Notes: generated by a model not told the origin, from the letters alone. Shown: positions 36,801-46,544, numbered from the stretch's first letter. The stretch is 64,000 bases of DNA from Streptomyces agglomeratus (GCF_001746415.1 NZ_MEHJ01000001.1:434001-498000); one strand, 5' to 3'. A program made the numbers and translations.

Positions 36801-37802
36801 TCAGCGCTCCGCTTGCTGGGTTGCGTCTGTGTTGCGGTGCTGGCGTGCGTGGGCGCGGTGTTCGGTGGGGGTGGTTCCGTAGGCGTCGCGGAAGGTACGG
36901 CTGAAGGTGGCGGGGTTGGTGAAGCCCCAGCGGGCTGAGATCGCTTGGACGGTTCGGTGGTCCATTTCCGGGCGGGCGAGGTCGGTGTGGCAGCGTTCGA
37001 GGCGTCGGCGTCGGATGACTCCCGCGATGCTGGCGGGCTCGCCGTCGAAGAGTGTGTAGAGCGTGCGCAGAGAGATGTTGTGCCGTTCGGCGATCGTGCG
37101 CGGTGAGAGGTCGGGGTCACCGAGGTTGTGCTCGATGAAGCGCAGGATCCGCTGGAGCATCAGCTGGGATCGCGCCTCGACCGGCGCCTCGTCCAGGGAA
37201 TGCAGATGTTGGGCAAGGCACGCGGTGACCAGGTCGACCGTGGCGGATCCCATGGACAGCAGTGCCTCCGTTCCGCAGTGCGCTCCTTGGGCGTGGAGGG
37301 TGCGCAGGAAGCCCGCGAGAATCGCGGTCGCTCCCTTGTGGGCAGGGAGGGGACGCACCAGGAGTGGCTCAAGCTTGCGGGGGGACAGCGGCAGGGCGGA
37401 CCGCGGTATCTGCAGCGTCAGGGCGTGAATCGGGTCGCCGGCGGAGAAGCACTCGGTCAGCATGGGGCTGGAAGTGTCGGACAGTACGAAGTCACCCGCC
37501 ACCAGCGCTTCCCGGCCCTCCTGGGAGACCCGGAAGCTGCCCTGGGTTACCAGTACGAGTTGGTAGCCCTCGGGATCGCCCTGTCGGATGTGCCTCGCTG
37601 ACCGCCACGCCCGCACCGGGGAGAACTCGAACGCCGACAACGCCACGGGGCCCAGTGGCATGTCTTGGATGGCTGCGTGGAAGTCGTCCCTTCGGTCACT
37701 GCTCAGCGACAGGGGCATGACCTCGTTGGAGACGGTTTCGAGGAACCATTCGAACCTGTCCGTTGGCGGCACGACTGAAGCCGACGCCCTCGACCAACCC
37801 AC
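36801..37802 (-). CDS. AraC-family regulator (NphR/AraC_binding_2 type)
   Basis: A 333-residue regulator. Residues about 20-200 form the AraC_binding_2 sensor (GYQLVLVTQGSFRVSQEGRE, GDFVLSDTSSPM). The C-terminal HTH_18 domain includes IAERHNISLRTLYTLF and ISARWGFTNPATFSRTFRDA, YGTTPTEHR. Relatives activate catabolic genes for aromatic acids or nitriles. No obvious target gene is adjacent; the upstream interval is empty for about 770 bp. It is monocistronic. Confidence 0.9.
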   Translation of the reverse strand: MGWSRASASVVPPTDRFEWFLETVSNEVMPLSLSSDRRDDFHAAIQDMPLGPVALSAFEFSPVRAWRSARHIRQGDPEGYQLVLVTQGSFRVSQEGREALVAGDFVLSDTSSPMLTECFSAGDPIHALTLQIPRSALPLSPRKLEPLLVRPLPAHKGATAILAGFLRTLHAQGAHCGTEALLSMGSATVDLVTACLAQHLHSLDEAPVEARSQLMLQRILRFIEHNLGDPDLSPRTIAERHNISLRTLYTLFDGEPASIAGVIRRRRLERCHTDLARPEMDHRTVQAISARWGFTNPATFSRTFRDAYGTTPTEHRAHARQHRNTDATQQAER

Positions 37803-38575
37803 AGAACCCCCGCATACGCGTCATGCCAAAACAGGCCAACTGGCCCGATTATCTCATGATCCCAATGGGGGGCGGGGACCGCGGTGCTGCCGAAGGTCTG
37901 GTGACATCGCGCTCACCGCGGGACCAGGTGCGGGGCGGCACGCCGGATCAGGTGGAGGAGCTTGTCGTCAGCAGTGGTGCTCATGGTGCCGATCGGGCCT
38001 GCCGCTCCGGAGAAGTCAGCGGAGGCGGGCCAACAGCGGGATCCATGCGTGGTGGTCAAGCGGTCTGCACGAAATGCGAAGGCACTCCGCACAACATGCA
38101 CACTGCGACCGCAGCCACGCGATGTCTAATCAAGCGTCGAAGCAACGTGACGGCACCGTTGGGAAGGGCAGGCATAACCTCCTGCTCTGCGTGGTTGTTG
38201 CGACTGTTTCGTCTGTGTGCAGGGGATGACCAAGGCGTGGGGTGGGTGCGCATGCGCGGTGTGTCGTGTGTTTCGGGCCGATTGGCGTCTCGTGTTGCCG
38301 GGTTGTCATGCAGCGGATGAGTCGCGTAGTACCGCTGCTGCCGCCGCGGCTGCTGGACGGCGCCGACGAACCGACGATGGAGAGGCTCCTCACCCGGCTG
38401 CCCGCAGCCGCGTACGCCGACTGCGCAACCCGGTGGATCACTGAAGGCGCCGCTCTCGACCGATGAGGTCCCCGCACCACGCGCTGACGCGTCCACGGCA
38501 GCCGCCACCGTTCGCCGGCCCTTGCGGCCACGCGAGCACGACCTCGTCTTCCTTAGTAGCAGGACCGACTCGACC
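37803..38575. other. Long interval, no firm gene
   Basis: A short plus-strand frame near 38308-38466 (RVVPLLPPRLLDGADEPTME, ending GAALDR) looks mildly protein-like but is unrecognised. Otherwise there is nothing supported. Confidence 0.35.
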
Positions 38576-39604
38576 GTGAAAGTTCTGATTTTGTCTGCAT
38601 CTGCGTCTGTCTCCGTACATCTCATTCCGCTCCGGAACGTCTCGGTGGCCGAGGCCGCCGCATGGCATCAGGTCGTCGCGGCCTCGATGGCCCATGACCT
38701 GCCCGGAGTGCCGGCCCCGGACCCCGGGCAGGTCCACGCCCAGCTCACCCAACCCGCTCTGGGCAGCCACCGGCTGATCTGGCTGGCCACGGGGGCGGAC
38801 GGGGGCCCCGTCGGAATTGCCGGCCTGCGGGTGTTCACCTCCCCGGGCCAGGAGCACCTGTCCGAACTGGAACTGCACGTCGACCCCGCGCACCGGCGCC
38901 TGGGAATCGGCTCCCTCCTGCTGGCGGAGGTCGTGGCGGCCTGTCACGCCGAGAACCGGCGCAGCCTCATCGCCGCAGCCGCGGCCGACAGCCCGGGCGA
39001 AGCCTTCAGCGAACGGCGCGGCTTCAGCCGGGCGCTCACCCTCGATCACCTCCTGCTGCGCCTCGACGAGCTGCCCGACGCGGACCAGCCCCTGACCTCC
39101 GATACCGCGCCTCCGGGTTACCGGCTGGCCGGCTGGACCGGCACGGTCCCCGACGAGTTCGCCGACGCCTTCGCCTCGGCCAAGACCGCCATGAACGACA
39201 TGCCCGTCGGTGACATGGACTACGGCAGCGTGGCCTGGGACGCCGACCGCGTTCGTGCCATGGCCAAGGTGATCGCCGACCGCGGCGACACACTGCTGAC
39301 GCTCGCTGCGGTCCACGATGACGGCACCATGGCCGGCTACACCGAAGTCCTGCTCCCCCAGGGCTCCGGACCGCGTGCCCAGCAGTACGACACGGCGGTC
39401 GTGCCCGCGCATCGCGGTCACGGCCTGGGCGTGTGGGTCAAGACCGCCATGGTGCGGCGCCTGCGCGCCGAACATCCCGACGTCGTCGAGATCGAGACGG
39501 ACAACGCCGAGGACAACGTCCACATGCTGGCCGTCAACCACCGTCTGGGATACCGCTCCTACCGGCGCACCCTCGAGTTCCAGCTCGACCTGCCCTCGGC
39601 CTGA
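38576..39604 (+). CDS. Double-GNAT acetyltransferase
   Basis: A 342-residue protein with two GNAT folds. In the first (residues about 15-165) the acetyl-CoA loop is HRRLGIGSLLLAEVVA; in the second (about 180-340) it is HRGHGLGVWVKTAMV, followed by ETDNAEDNVHMLAVNHRLGY. This layout matches bacterial tandem GNAT proteins of mycothiol-synthase-like organisation, where often only one half is catalytic. A GTG at 38576 is the chosen start, but the first 15 residues are of low complexity and a later start is possible. The substrate is unknown. Confidence 0.82.
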   Translation: MKVLILSASASVSVHLIPLRNVSVAEAAAWHQVVAASMAHDLPGVPAPDPGQVHAQLTQPALGSHRLIWLATGADGGPVGIAGLRVFTSPGQEHLSELELHVDPAHRRLGIGSLLLAEVVAACHAENRRSLIAAAAADSPGEAFSERRGFSRALTLDHLLLRLDELPDADQPLTSDTAPPGYRLAGWTGTVPDEFADAFASAKTAMNDMPVGDMDYGSVAWDADRVRAMAKVIADRGDTLLTLAAVHDDGTMAGYTEVLLPQGSGPRAQQYDTAVVPAHRGHGLGVWVKTAMVRRLRAEHPDVVEIETDNAEDNVHMLAVNHRLGYRSYRRTLEFQLDLPSA

Positions 39605-40020
39605 TCCCCCCGTGGTCGCACCCACTTCCGGACCGGTGAAGACGCGAAGACCTCAGACGAGCCGGCCGGGCCATTGCCGCACCCGCGACGGTTGCACCGC
39701 CGGCCCCGGACGCGTCGGCCCGTACGGCTTCCTCCCCTTCGGCGGTGCGATGCCGTCCCGCCCGTCCGAAGCAGTACGCCGCCTCCCGCGCTCGCCCATC
39801 CCGGCCCGGCGGACTCCGCAGGCGTACACGCCGATCACGCTCGTCCGCGTACTCGGGGGGAGGGGACGGCCCTGGGCACCGGCCCGCTCGACAGCCTCTT
39901 GCGCAAACGAACTTCGCTCCGACACCCCGGAGAGTCTCAGCCTCAGGTCTCGCCCCTCTCCCCCATCACGTGCCGCCCGCAGCGGACGACCGGAACTGAG
40001 CATCCCGCCGACGACTCAGC
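39605..40020. other. Gene-free interval
   Basis: About 415 bp with no supported gene. It presumably holds the promoter of the operon starting at 40080. Confidence 0.4.
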
Positions 40021-40055
40021 CGCCACCCGCCACCCGCCACCCGCCACCCGCCACC
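40021..40055 (+). repeat. Five tandem copies of cgccacc
   Basis: A perfect 7-bp repeat in five copies, 25 bp before the ATG of the VOC-cupin gene and just upstream of its ribosome-binding site. Such a run is prone to slippage and lies in the 5' leader, where it could alter expression. Confidence 0.85.
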
Positions 40056-40079
40056 ACAAACACTCTCCGAGGAGCTGCC

Positions 40080-40862
40080 ATGCATGTGTCCGCCTCCACC
40101 ATTTCCCTGACCGTCGCCGACGTCGACGCCTCCCGCGACTTCTTTCTCACCCACCTCGGCTACCAGGTGGCCCTGGCCGACGACGGCTTCTGCTCGCTGA
40201 CCCGCGAGGACGCCGGAGTCGACATCGTCCTGCTCCGCAAGGGGACCGAGGTACTGCCCGCCGAACAGCGGGACCGGGAGGCGGGCGGGCTGATCGTCGC
40301 GCTCACGGTCAGCCGCCTCGCCGCAGAGGAGGCACGGCTGCGTGACGCCGGCGCCCCCATCACCATGCCGCTGCGGGAAGAACCCTGGGGCGAGCGGCTG
40401 TTCCAGCTGACCGACCCCAACGGTGTCGTCGTCCAGCTCGTCGAATGGGCCGTCCCGGACGACGGCACGGACGGGAACGAAGGCACCGTCGTACGGGTGA
40501 TCACCCCCTCGGCCGACGACGTCACCAGCTCCCCGAACGCCACCATGACGCGCCTCGCGGCCCCCAGCCTCGGCAGCGCCGAGCTCAGTACCTGGACGGT
40601 CACGATGGAGGCCGGAGCGACCGGACCCGAGCATTCCATCAGCCGTGAGCAGGTCTGGACGGTCACAGTGGGCGCCTTGGAGGTGACCTGTGACGGCCGC
40701 ACCGAGAAGGTCCTGGCCGGCCAGAGCCTGATCCTGCCGCCGGCCCTTGTCCGCCGGATCCACGCTCCGGAGCGGGCCGAGGCCCATGTCGCGATGCGCT
40801 CCGACGGAGTCGCCTCGGTGCCCGGCAGCGAGGGCACCCGCGAACTTCCCTGGGCGCGGTGA
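40080..40862 (+). CDS. VOC (glyoxalase) - cupin fusion protein
   Basis: A 260-residue fusion. Residues 1-125 are a vicinal-oxygen-chelate half-barrel (ISLTVADVDASRDFFLTHLG, LFQLTDPNGVVVQLVEW). Residues about 155-255 are a small cupin (WTVTMEAGATGPEHSISREQ, VLAGQSLILPPALVRRIHAP). Both folds bind metal and small molecules. The ATG at 40080 follows GAGGAG; the frame is open far upstream, but composition and the repeat leader argue for this start. It is first gene of a three-gene operon with a GT-methyltransferase fusion and a hydrolase. Confidence 0.85.
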   Translation: MHVSASTISLTVADVDASRDFFLTHLGYQVALADDGFCSLTREDAGVDIVLLRKGTEVLPAEQRDREAGGLIVALTVSRLAAEEARLRDAGAPITMPLREEPWGERLFQLTDPNGVVVQLVEWAVPDDGTDGNEGTVVRVITPSADDVTSSPNATMTRLAAPSLGSAELSTWTVTMEAGATGPEHSISREQVWTVTVGALEVTCDGRTEKVLAGQSLILPPALVRRIHAPERAEAHVAMRSDGVASVPGSEGTRELPWAR

Positions 40863-40968
40863 CAGCGACCGCCGTACGAGCTTGTCCCCCGGCGGCTCCG
40901 GCACGATCCGAATCCGTACCGCACCATCGCCGACCGAGGTCGGCGGCCACAGAAACGAGAACGACGAA

Positions 40969-42942
40969 ATGCGTGTGCTGATCATGGCCTACGGGTCACG
41001 CGGCGACATCATGCCGCCGGCCGCACTCGCGGCACGGCTGCGGGAACTCGGCGCGGACGTGCGCGTGTGCGCGCCGCCGGACGAGGAGTTCGCACAGCTG
41101 CTGGCCGGCATGGGTGTGGAGCACGTGCCGTTCGGCCGGCCCGTGCGCCCGTTGGTGACCGGCGCGCCGCCGTCACCTGGCTTTGCCACCGAGTTCGCCG
41201 CCGAGCTGGTCGCAGAGCACTTCGGCACGGTCGCCGCGGCCGCCGAGGGATGCGACGTGCTGGTGGCGAGCGGCCTGATGCCGGCCGGCGCACGGTCGGT
41301 GGCCGAGAAGCTGGGAATCCGCTACGTATACGCCTGCTTCCACTCCTTCGAGATGCCGTCGGCGCACTTCTCGCCGTCGCCGCGACCGGGCCCGCCGATG
41401 TCGACCGACGCGATCGACATGTCCGACAACCGGGCCCTGTGGAACCTGGACGTTCAGAAGGTGAACGCGCTGTACCTCGCGCCGCTCAACACCCACCGGG
41501 AGGCGATCGGGCTGCCGCCGGTGGACAACGTCCGAGACCATGTCTTCGGCGACTGGCCGTGGCTGGCGGCGGATCCGGTTCTGGGGCCGTGGCAGGAGCT
41601 GACGGACCTCGACCTCGTGCAGACGGGCGCGTGGATCCTGCCGGACGTACGCCCGCTGCCGACCGACCTGGAGCAGTTCCTGGACGCCGGGACACCGCCG
41701 GTGTTCGTGGGCTTCGGCAGCATGCCGATGCGCACCGCGACGGACGTCGCCCGCATCACCGTCGAGGCGGTTCGCGCCCAGGGCCGGCGCGTACTCGTCT
41801 CGCGTGGCTGGGCCGACCTGGGTTTGGTCGACGACGCGGACGACTGCTTCGCCGTCGGTGACGTCAACCACCAGGAGCTGTTCCGCCGGGTGGCGGCCGT
41901 CGTCCATCATGGCGGCGCGGGCACGACGACGACGGCGGCCCGGGCCGGCGCGCCCCAGGTGGTGGTTCCCCAGTTCGTGGATCAGCCCCACTGGGCCGCT
42001 CGGGTCGCCGACCTGGGCATCGGCGCGGCTCACGACGGTCCGAACCCGACCTTCGCCTCTCTGTCGGCCGCTCTCGGGACGGCCCTGGCCCCCGAGACGG
42101 AAGCACGGGCGAAAGCCGTCGCCGGCACGATCCGCACAGACGGGACGACAGTGGCCGCGAAACTGCTCCTCGACACAGCGAACACCACGCCACTGAGCCG
42201 TGAGGAGATCTCCGGCATCGCGCATGCCGATCACCCGATCAAGGCTCCGCTCGACGACGAGTCGGTCGGCCTGCTGCTCGGACACGGCCTCCCGAGGGGC
42301 GACGAGCGAGTCCTCGACCTCGGATGCGGCACGGCGGAATGGCTTCTGCGGGCCCTCGCTACGCGGCCCCACCTGCACGCCGAGGGCGTCGACGTCTCCG
42401 AGGCCGCCCTGCGGCAGGCCGGCCGGACGGCGAGCGAACTCGGGGTCGACGAGCGTCTGGTCCTTCACCACCAGGAAGCTGCCGCCTTCGGCTCGCCGCA
42501 GCCGTTCGACCTGGTGATCAGCGTCGGCGCCACGCATGCCTTCGGCGGTCTTCTCCCCACCCTCGCGGCAGCCCGCACGCACCTGGCCCCCGGAGGCCGC
42601 GTCCTGATCGGTGAGTCCTTCTGGGACCGCGACCCTTCACCCGCGGCCATCGAGGCGTTCGGTGACCTCGCCGATCTGGCGACCACGGTGGACCACGTCG
42701 TCGCCGACGGATGGACCCCGGTCCACGGCCATGTCAGCACCCGCAGCGAGCTGGACGCCTACGAGTGGGCCTGCTGGGGCTCACTGGCCTCCTGGGCACT
42801 GGACCACCCTGCTGATCCGGCCGGCGCCCAGGCACTGAAAGCGGCCACCCTTGCACGTTCGCAGTGGCTGCACGGATACCGAGAAAGCTTCGGATTCCTC
42901 TGCTTGGTTCTACGTCAGACACCCGACACGACTGGAAAGTGA
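40969..42942 (+). CDS. Glycosyltransferase (GT1) fused to SAM methyltransferase
   Basis: A 657-residue two-enzyme protein. Residues 1-400 are a GT1 antibiotic/macrolide-type glycosyltransferase (MRVLIMAYGSRGDIMP at the start, FVGFGSMPM, then the donor-site block VHHGGAGTTTTAARAG near residue 313 with QFVDQPHWAARV). Residues about 430-650 are a class I methyltransferase with motif I VLDLGCGTAEWLLRA (Asp450), GVDVSEAALRQAGRTA and GGRVLIGESFWDRDPSP. Glycosylation and methylation of the same small molecule is the natural reading. The ATG at 40969 is chosen by family; the hydrolase gene follows within 10 bp. Confidence 0.92.
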   Translation: MRVLIMAYGSRGDIMPPAALAARLRELGADVRVCAPPDEEFAQLLAGMGVEHVPFGRPVRPLVTGAPPSPGFATEFAAELVAEHFGTVAAAAEGCDVLVASGLMPAGARSVAEKLGIRYVYACFHSFEMPSAHFSPSPRPGPPMSTDAIDMSDNRALWNLDVQKVNALYLAPLNTHREAIGLPPVDNVRDHVFGDWPWLAADPVLGPWQELTDLDLVQTGAWILPDVRPLPTDLEQFLDAGTPPVFVGFGSMPMRTATDVARITVEAVRAQGRRVLVSRGWADLGLVDDADDCFAVGDVNHQELFRRVAAVVHHGGAGTTTTAARAGAPQVVVPQFVDQPHWAARVADLGIGAAHDGPNPTFASLSAALGTALAPETEARAKAVAGTIRTDGTTVAAKLLLDTANTTPLSREEISGIAHADHPIKAPLDDESVGLLLGHGLPRGDERVLDLGCGTAEWLLRALATRPHLHAEGVDVSEAALRQAGRTASELGVDERLVLHHQEAAAFGSPQPFDLVISVGATHAFGGLLPTLAAARTHLAPGGRVLIGESFWDRDPSPAAIEAFGDLADLATTVDHVVADGWTPVHGHVSTRSELDAYEWACWGSLASWALDHPADPAGAQALKAATLARSQWLHGYRESFGFLCLVLRQTPDTTGK

Positions 42943-42950
42943 GCACACAG

Positions 42951-43814
42951 ATGCAACCGACGTTCGTACTCGTACACGGAGCCTTCGCGAACTCCTTCTC
43001 CTTCGCGCCCCTTCAGGCCGAACTCGGCCTCCTCGGGCACCGTTCGGTCGCCGTCGACCTCCCCGGCCACGGGTTCCAGGCGACCTTCACGCGCGCCTAC
43101 CAGTCACCGCAGAACCCCGAGGAACTCGCCACCACCCCCGGCTCGATCAAGGGCGTCACGCTGGCCGACAACGCCGCGCACCTCATCGGGATCCTCGAAC
43201 GGGCCAAACAGAACGGACCCGTGATCCTCGTCGCCCACAGCCGCGGCGGCGCCACGGCCACCGCCGCGGCCAACGCCCGTCCGGATCTGATCGACCGCAT
43301 CGTCTACGTCTCGGCCTGGTGCCCGGTCCGGCTCGACGTAGGTGATTACTACGCCGAGCCGGAGATGGCCACAGTCGACCCCGCTGCCTTCGCTTCGGCG
43401 CTGGCCGGGAACCCCGCCGACCTCGGCCTGCTCCGCGTCAACTTCCGCACGGCGAACCCGGACTCGCTCGCGGCGTTCAAGGATGCCTTCTTCGCCGACG
43501 GCACAGACGAGCAGTTCCTCACCTTCCTGAACACCTTCCAGCCCGACGAGAACCTGGACGTCGGCGGCTCCGCCGACCGGGCGCAGGCCGCGACCTGGGG
43601 ACGTATTCCCAAGACCTACATCCGCCTGGCCGATGACACGAGCCTGCCTCTCGCCCTACAGGACCGCCTGATCCGCGAGGGCAACGAACTGACGCCCGAC
43701 AACCCGTACGACGTCCGCACACTGGAGGGCAGCCACCTGAAGTGGCTGGCCGACCCCGCGCCGGCTGCTCGCGTCCTGGGCGAACTCGCCGCGCTGCCGG
43801 CCCCCCGGACATGA
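42951..43814 (+). CDS. Alpha/beta hydrolase
   Basis: A 287-residue hydrolase with the oxyanion loop FVLVHGAFANSFSF at the N-terminus, the nucleophile elbow AHSRGGA (Ser97) and the catalytic His in GSHLKWLADP near the C-terminus. It resembles esterases and salicylate-esterase-like hydrolases. A GTG at 42939 overlapping the upstream TGA is an alternative start, so it is tightly coupled to the GT-methyltransferase. It could release or trim the modified product. A hairpin follows the stop. Confidence 0.9.
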   Translation: MQPTFVLVHGAFANSFSFAPLQAELGLLGHRSVAVDLPGHGFQATFTRAYQSPQNPEELATTPGSIKGVTLADNAAHLIGILERAKQNGPVILVAHSRGGATATAAANARPDLIDRIVYVSAWCPVRLDVGDYYAEPEMATVDPAAFASALAGNPADLGLLRVNFRTANPDSLAAFKDAFFADGTDEQFLTFLNTFQPDENLDVGGSADRAQAATWGRIPKTYIRLADDTSLPLALQDRLIREGNELTPDNPYDVRTLEGSHLKWLADPAPAARVLGELAALPAPRT

Positions 43815-43824
43815 CCGGACCGGT

Positions 43825-43860
43825 CTGATCGGTTCGGCCTGATCGGGCGGAACCGATCAG
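43825..43860 (+). terminator. Hairpin after the VOC/GT-MT/hydrolase operon
   Basis: CTGATCGGTTC (43825-43835) pairs with GAACCGATCAG (43850-43860), starting 11 bp past the hydrolase stop. The core ctgatcgg recurs three times between 43825 and 43875, so alternative stems can form. This is a good candidate for the operon terminator. Confidence 0.7.
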
Positions 43861-44159
43861 GCCGGCCTGATCGGGCCGAGCTCGCCTTCGGTCGCGAACT
43901 CACGCGCGTCGGGATCTTCGCCGCCCCGCAGCGTTCAGGGTCGTACATCCCTGCCTTGGGGAGATACAACTACCGGTCCGCCAAACCCGTCCACGGCCAG
44001 GAGCTCTCTTACGGAGCACTGGTATAACTGATCTTCGAGGGACTCCGAGTCTTTGCTGACCGTCAGCCGCAAGCACGATCAAAGGTGGCTCCCCGCGCGG
44101 GGAGCTTGATCGTCCGCGCGGAGGACGCCCTGTCGTCGAGGTTCGGCAACGGTGGAGTT

Positions 44160-44774
44160 GTGACGATCAAGCATTCTTTGGACGATGCAGTGCCTCCGGT
44201 CCCGAGCTGGGCGCTCCGCCTCCGTCTGGGTAAGTGGCCCGGGTTCGCCGTTGCGGCATGGGGGTTCCTGTTCGCGGTACCCAGTTTCATCTGGGCGTTG
44301 GGTGGCACCTTCGGTGCGAAGTCGACAGTGGCTCCGTCGCTGATGAATCTTGCTCATGAGCGAGTGACGTGGTTCCTGGCCGTCTTGTGGGTGACCGGCT
44401 TTCTGAAGCTCTTCGGGGCGTTGGTCGGTATCGGCCTGACGCGCCGTCGCGGCAAGTGGACGGGTCGACTCATGGTGTTCTGTGGCGGTGGCGCGGCGGT
44501 GCTGCTCGTCTGGCATGGATGTCTATTCGTTGTCCACGGAGTGCTGGTTGAGGCTGGGGCGCGCGCTGTCGCGCCTGATCTGGTCGGGTTGACCCGCTGG
44601 TACCTCTGTCTGTGGGGGCCGTGGTTCATTGCCGGTGGCCTGGCCTTTGCCGCAGCCGCCACGCACTATGTCCGCCGACACGATGGCCGGCGTGAGGTGA
44701 GGCTTTACGGCTCTGTAGGGGCGCTGGGCGCGTTGCTCCTGTCTTTGGCCTCGGTGGTCACCGGGATTGGTTGA
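44160..44774 (+). CDS. DUF3995-like membrane protein
   Basis: A 204-residue protein with about five transmembrane helices (FAVAAWGFLFAVPSFIWALG, LMVFCGGGAAVLLVWHGCLF, CLWGPWFIAGGLAFAAAATH, YGSVGALGALLLSLASV). The paired W-x-FAVPSFIWALGG and WGPWFIAGGLAF segments match DUF3995 proteins. A GTG at 44160 preceded by GGTGGAG is preferred, though the spacing is short; the frame extends to 44085. Function is unknown, with no obvious operon partner. Confidence 0.75.
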   Translation: MTIKHSLDDAVPPVPSWALRLRLGKWPGFAVAAWGFLFAVPSFIWALGGTFGAKSTVAPSLMNLAHERVTWFLAVLWVTGFLKLFGALVGIGLTRRRGKWTGRLMVFCGGGAAVLLVWHGCLFVVHGVLVEAGARAVAPDLVGLTRWYLCLWGPWFIAGGLAFAAAATHYVRRHDGRREVRLYGSVGALGALLLSLASVVTGIG

Positions 44775-44817
44775 CGGCTGTCAGGCAGCTTCCGGTCACG
44801 CGTGAAATGACCACGTG

Positions 44818-45190
44818 ATAGCTGGTGTAATTCGCGCTCGGCACGAGCAGCTGGAGGAGATCGCCCCCTCGTGGCGCCCGAGCCGGCCGGTGACGTGGCA
44901 GCGCCGCTTCCACCTCGTCCGCCAGCATCTGGACACCGGCCAGGCACCCCGGAGACGGCCTTGCCCCGGCCCCCTTTGCCCCTGCCCACCACGGCGGGCG
45001 GGGTCGTGCGCCGGGGCGAGGATCTCGGCCAGTGGGTGACCTCCGTCCGGCACGGCTGGGATCAGTCTGGCGCCCGGGCCAGGTGAATGTCGCCCACGGC
45101 CTCGATCTGTCCTGGCGGGGGCGTGGCCTGGCTCCCGCATCTGCCACAGTCGCCCAGCGGGCAGGGTTCGCCATCGATGAGATGACGCTG
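44818..45190 (+). pseudogene. Helicase-associated-domain relic
   Basis: Plus-strand pieces ARHEQLEEIAPSWRPSRPVT, WQRRFHLVRQHLDTG and, in another frame, RRGEDLGQWVTSVRHGWDQ match the helicase-associated repeat (WQRxxHLVRQHxDxG, GEDLGxWL). That repeat is found in large actinomycete DEAD-helicase-like proteins of mobile regions. Frames change at least once and there is no start; it is a fragment. Confidence 0.55.
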
Positions 45191-45290
45191 AAGGAGTGAT
45201 GGCGACATGAAACGCCCGAGCTCGCCACAGAAATGGATAGAGATGATCGCCAGGAGAGCATCCCGTCAACAAACTTACAGGGAGAGAGAA

Positions 45291-46001
45291 ATGACTGACT
45301 ATCAGTTGACCATCAAGGTCAACGATGAGACGCGCAGGAAGCTACAGGACAAGGGAGAGACGATTGCCATCGTCAAGGATGGCGGGGCAGGGACCGAGTA
45401 CATCACTTTTTGGCTGACCATCTGGCCGTTCCAGGGCACGGACGGAGAGGAAGACCTCGTCGTTTCGTAGAGTGACTCCTACATCCTCCTCCCCAAGCTT
45501 GCCGATGGTTCCGCGAGTGAACCGGTCAGGTCAACCGCCACCCTTGAAAATGCCTACCAGCACTATGCGGGAGAGTTTTCACGCCTCCCTCATGCGGTGG
45601 ATGAAACGGCCATCGAGGTCACTGCGTCCACTGGTTCGGTCGAAGTCGCGCTGGCCCAGCTTGCGCGGGTGAACGGCAAGGACGCCGTAGGAACTCTCGA
45701 GTATGGCCTGGCCAGGGAGAAGCACATGCTGCGGTTCGCTCCGGAAGAGCAGCTCTTCATTTTCCCGGTGAAGGTAGGCGAGCCGGGGAGCCGTCAGATC
45801 CAAGACGTACAGGGAAAGCCAGTCGAGATGCACGGTGGCGTCCCCGCTGACGCTGTCTCTCTCGACTTCACTCGTGAGCATTCCCAGACCATTGCGTTCG
45901 ACCCGGACTCCGGAACCTTCGCCCTGTGGCAGATGCCCATCGAGGCCGCCAAGGAAGCCGCCAATGTCGCTGGGAACGTCTTGCGCGGATTCGGCGGCTG
46001 A
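45291..46001 (+). pseudogene. Unknown protein split by an in-frame TAG
   Basis: An ATG at 45291 with AGGGAGAG just upstream opens MTDYQLTIKVNDETRRKLQD and reaches TAG at 45468-45470. The same frame then continues without any gap in protein character (SDSYILLPKLADGSASEPV) to 46001, ending AGNVLRGFGG. Without the TAG it is one 236-residue soluble protein of two domains, rich in beta strands. The downstream part has no good start of its own until 45597. Codon use is less GC-biased than its neighbours, which suggests acquisition. Family not recognised; possibly a lectin- or toxin-like beta protein. Confidence 0.65.
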
Positions 46002-46540
46002 ATCGGCATCTCGCGGCCGCGACGGAACTCCGGCACCAACCGACGAGAGGCCATTTCGCTGCGCTAGTCGCTGGTGTGGTCGAGGTCCGGCAGCTGGGGC
46101 GGAAAGTGCCGCTCGATGGTCTCCGCCCAGCGTTGCAGGACGACAAAGCCGGTGGTGTCGGTCTGCGCCTGGAACCAGTACCGAACGTCTCACGGCAGCC
46201 GCGCAGGCCAGACAGGTCGAGCGGACGGTCAGCGCCATCGTGGGACAGGCCGTCGACAAGCTGGCAGGTGCAGCGCTCCGCAGTCCTCGACGAGCGTGAG
46301 CCCCGATTGCGGGTCAGCGATTCCCCCGTGGATACCCCAGGAAGCCTCGGCCCTCAGCCAACACTCCATCGCGCTCCCCGTCACCACAACACCCGGCCAG
46401 GACCTCACCGGCTTCCTACGGCAGACCGTCATCGACATGAACACTGCTCAGCGCACCCTCGTTGTCTCGGCCGTGGTGGCAGTCCGCCCGGGCGATACGG
46501 CCGCCCCGCGAACTGGCCGGGTAGGTGCATGATGCCTGTT
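46002..46540. other. Relic-bearing interval
   Basis: A minus-strand frame ending with TAG at 46064 (YWFQAQTDTTGFVVLQRW, then IERHFPPQLPDLDHTSD) looks like the last 40 residues of a lost gene of unknown family. The rest shows nothing supported. Confidence 0.3.
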
Positions 46541-46544
46541 CAGG

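Noticed and set aside
40021..40055. Possible CRISPR-like repeat
   Set aside because: It is a simple 7-bp tandem run without spacers.
45468..45470. Amber codon read as pyrrolysine or programmed read-through
   Set aside because: No pyrrolysine machinery or read-through context is visible; a nonsense mutation or sequencing error is simpler.
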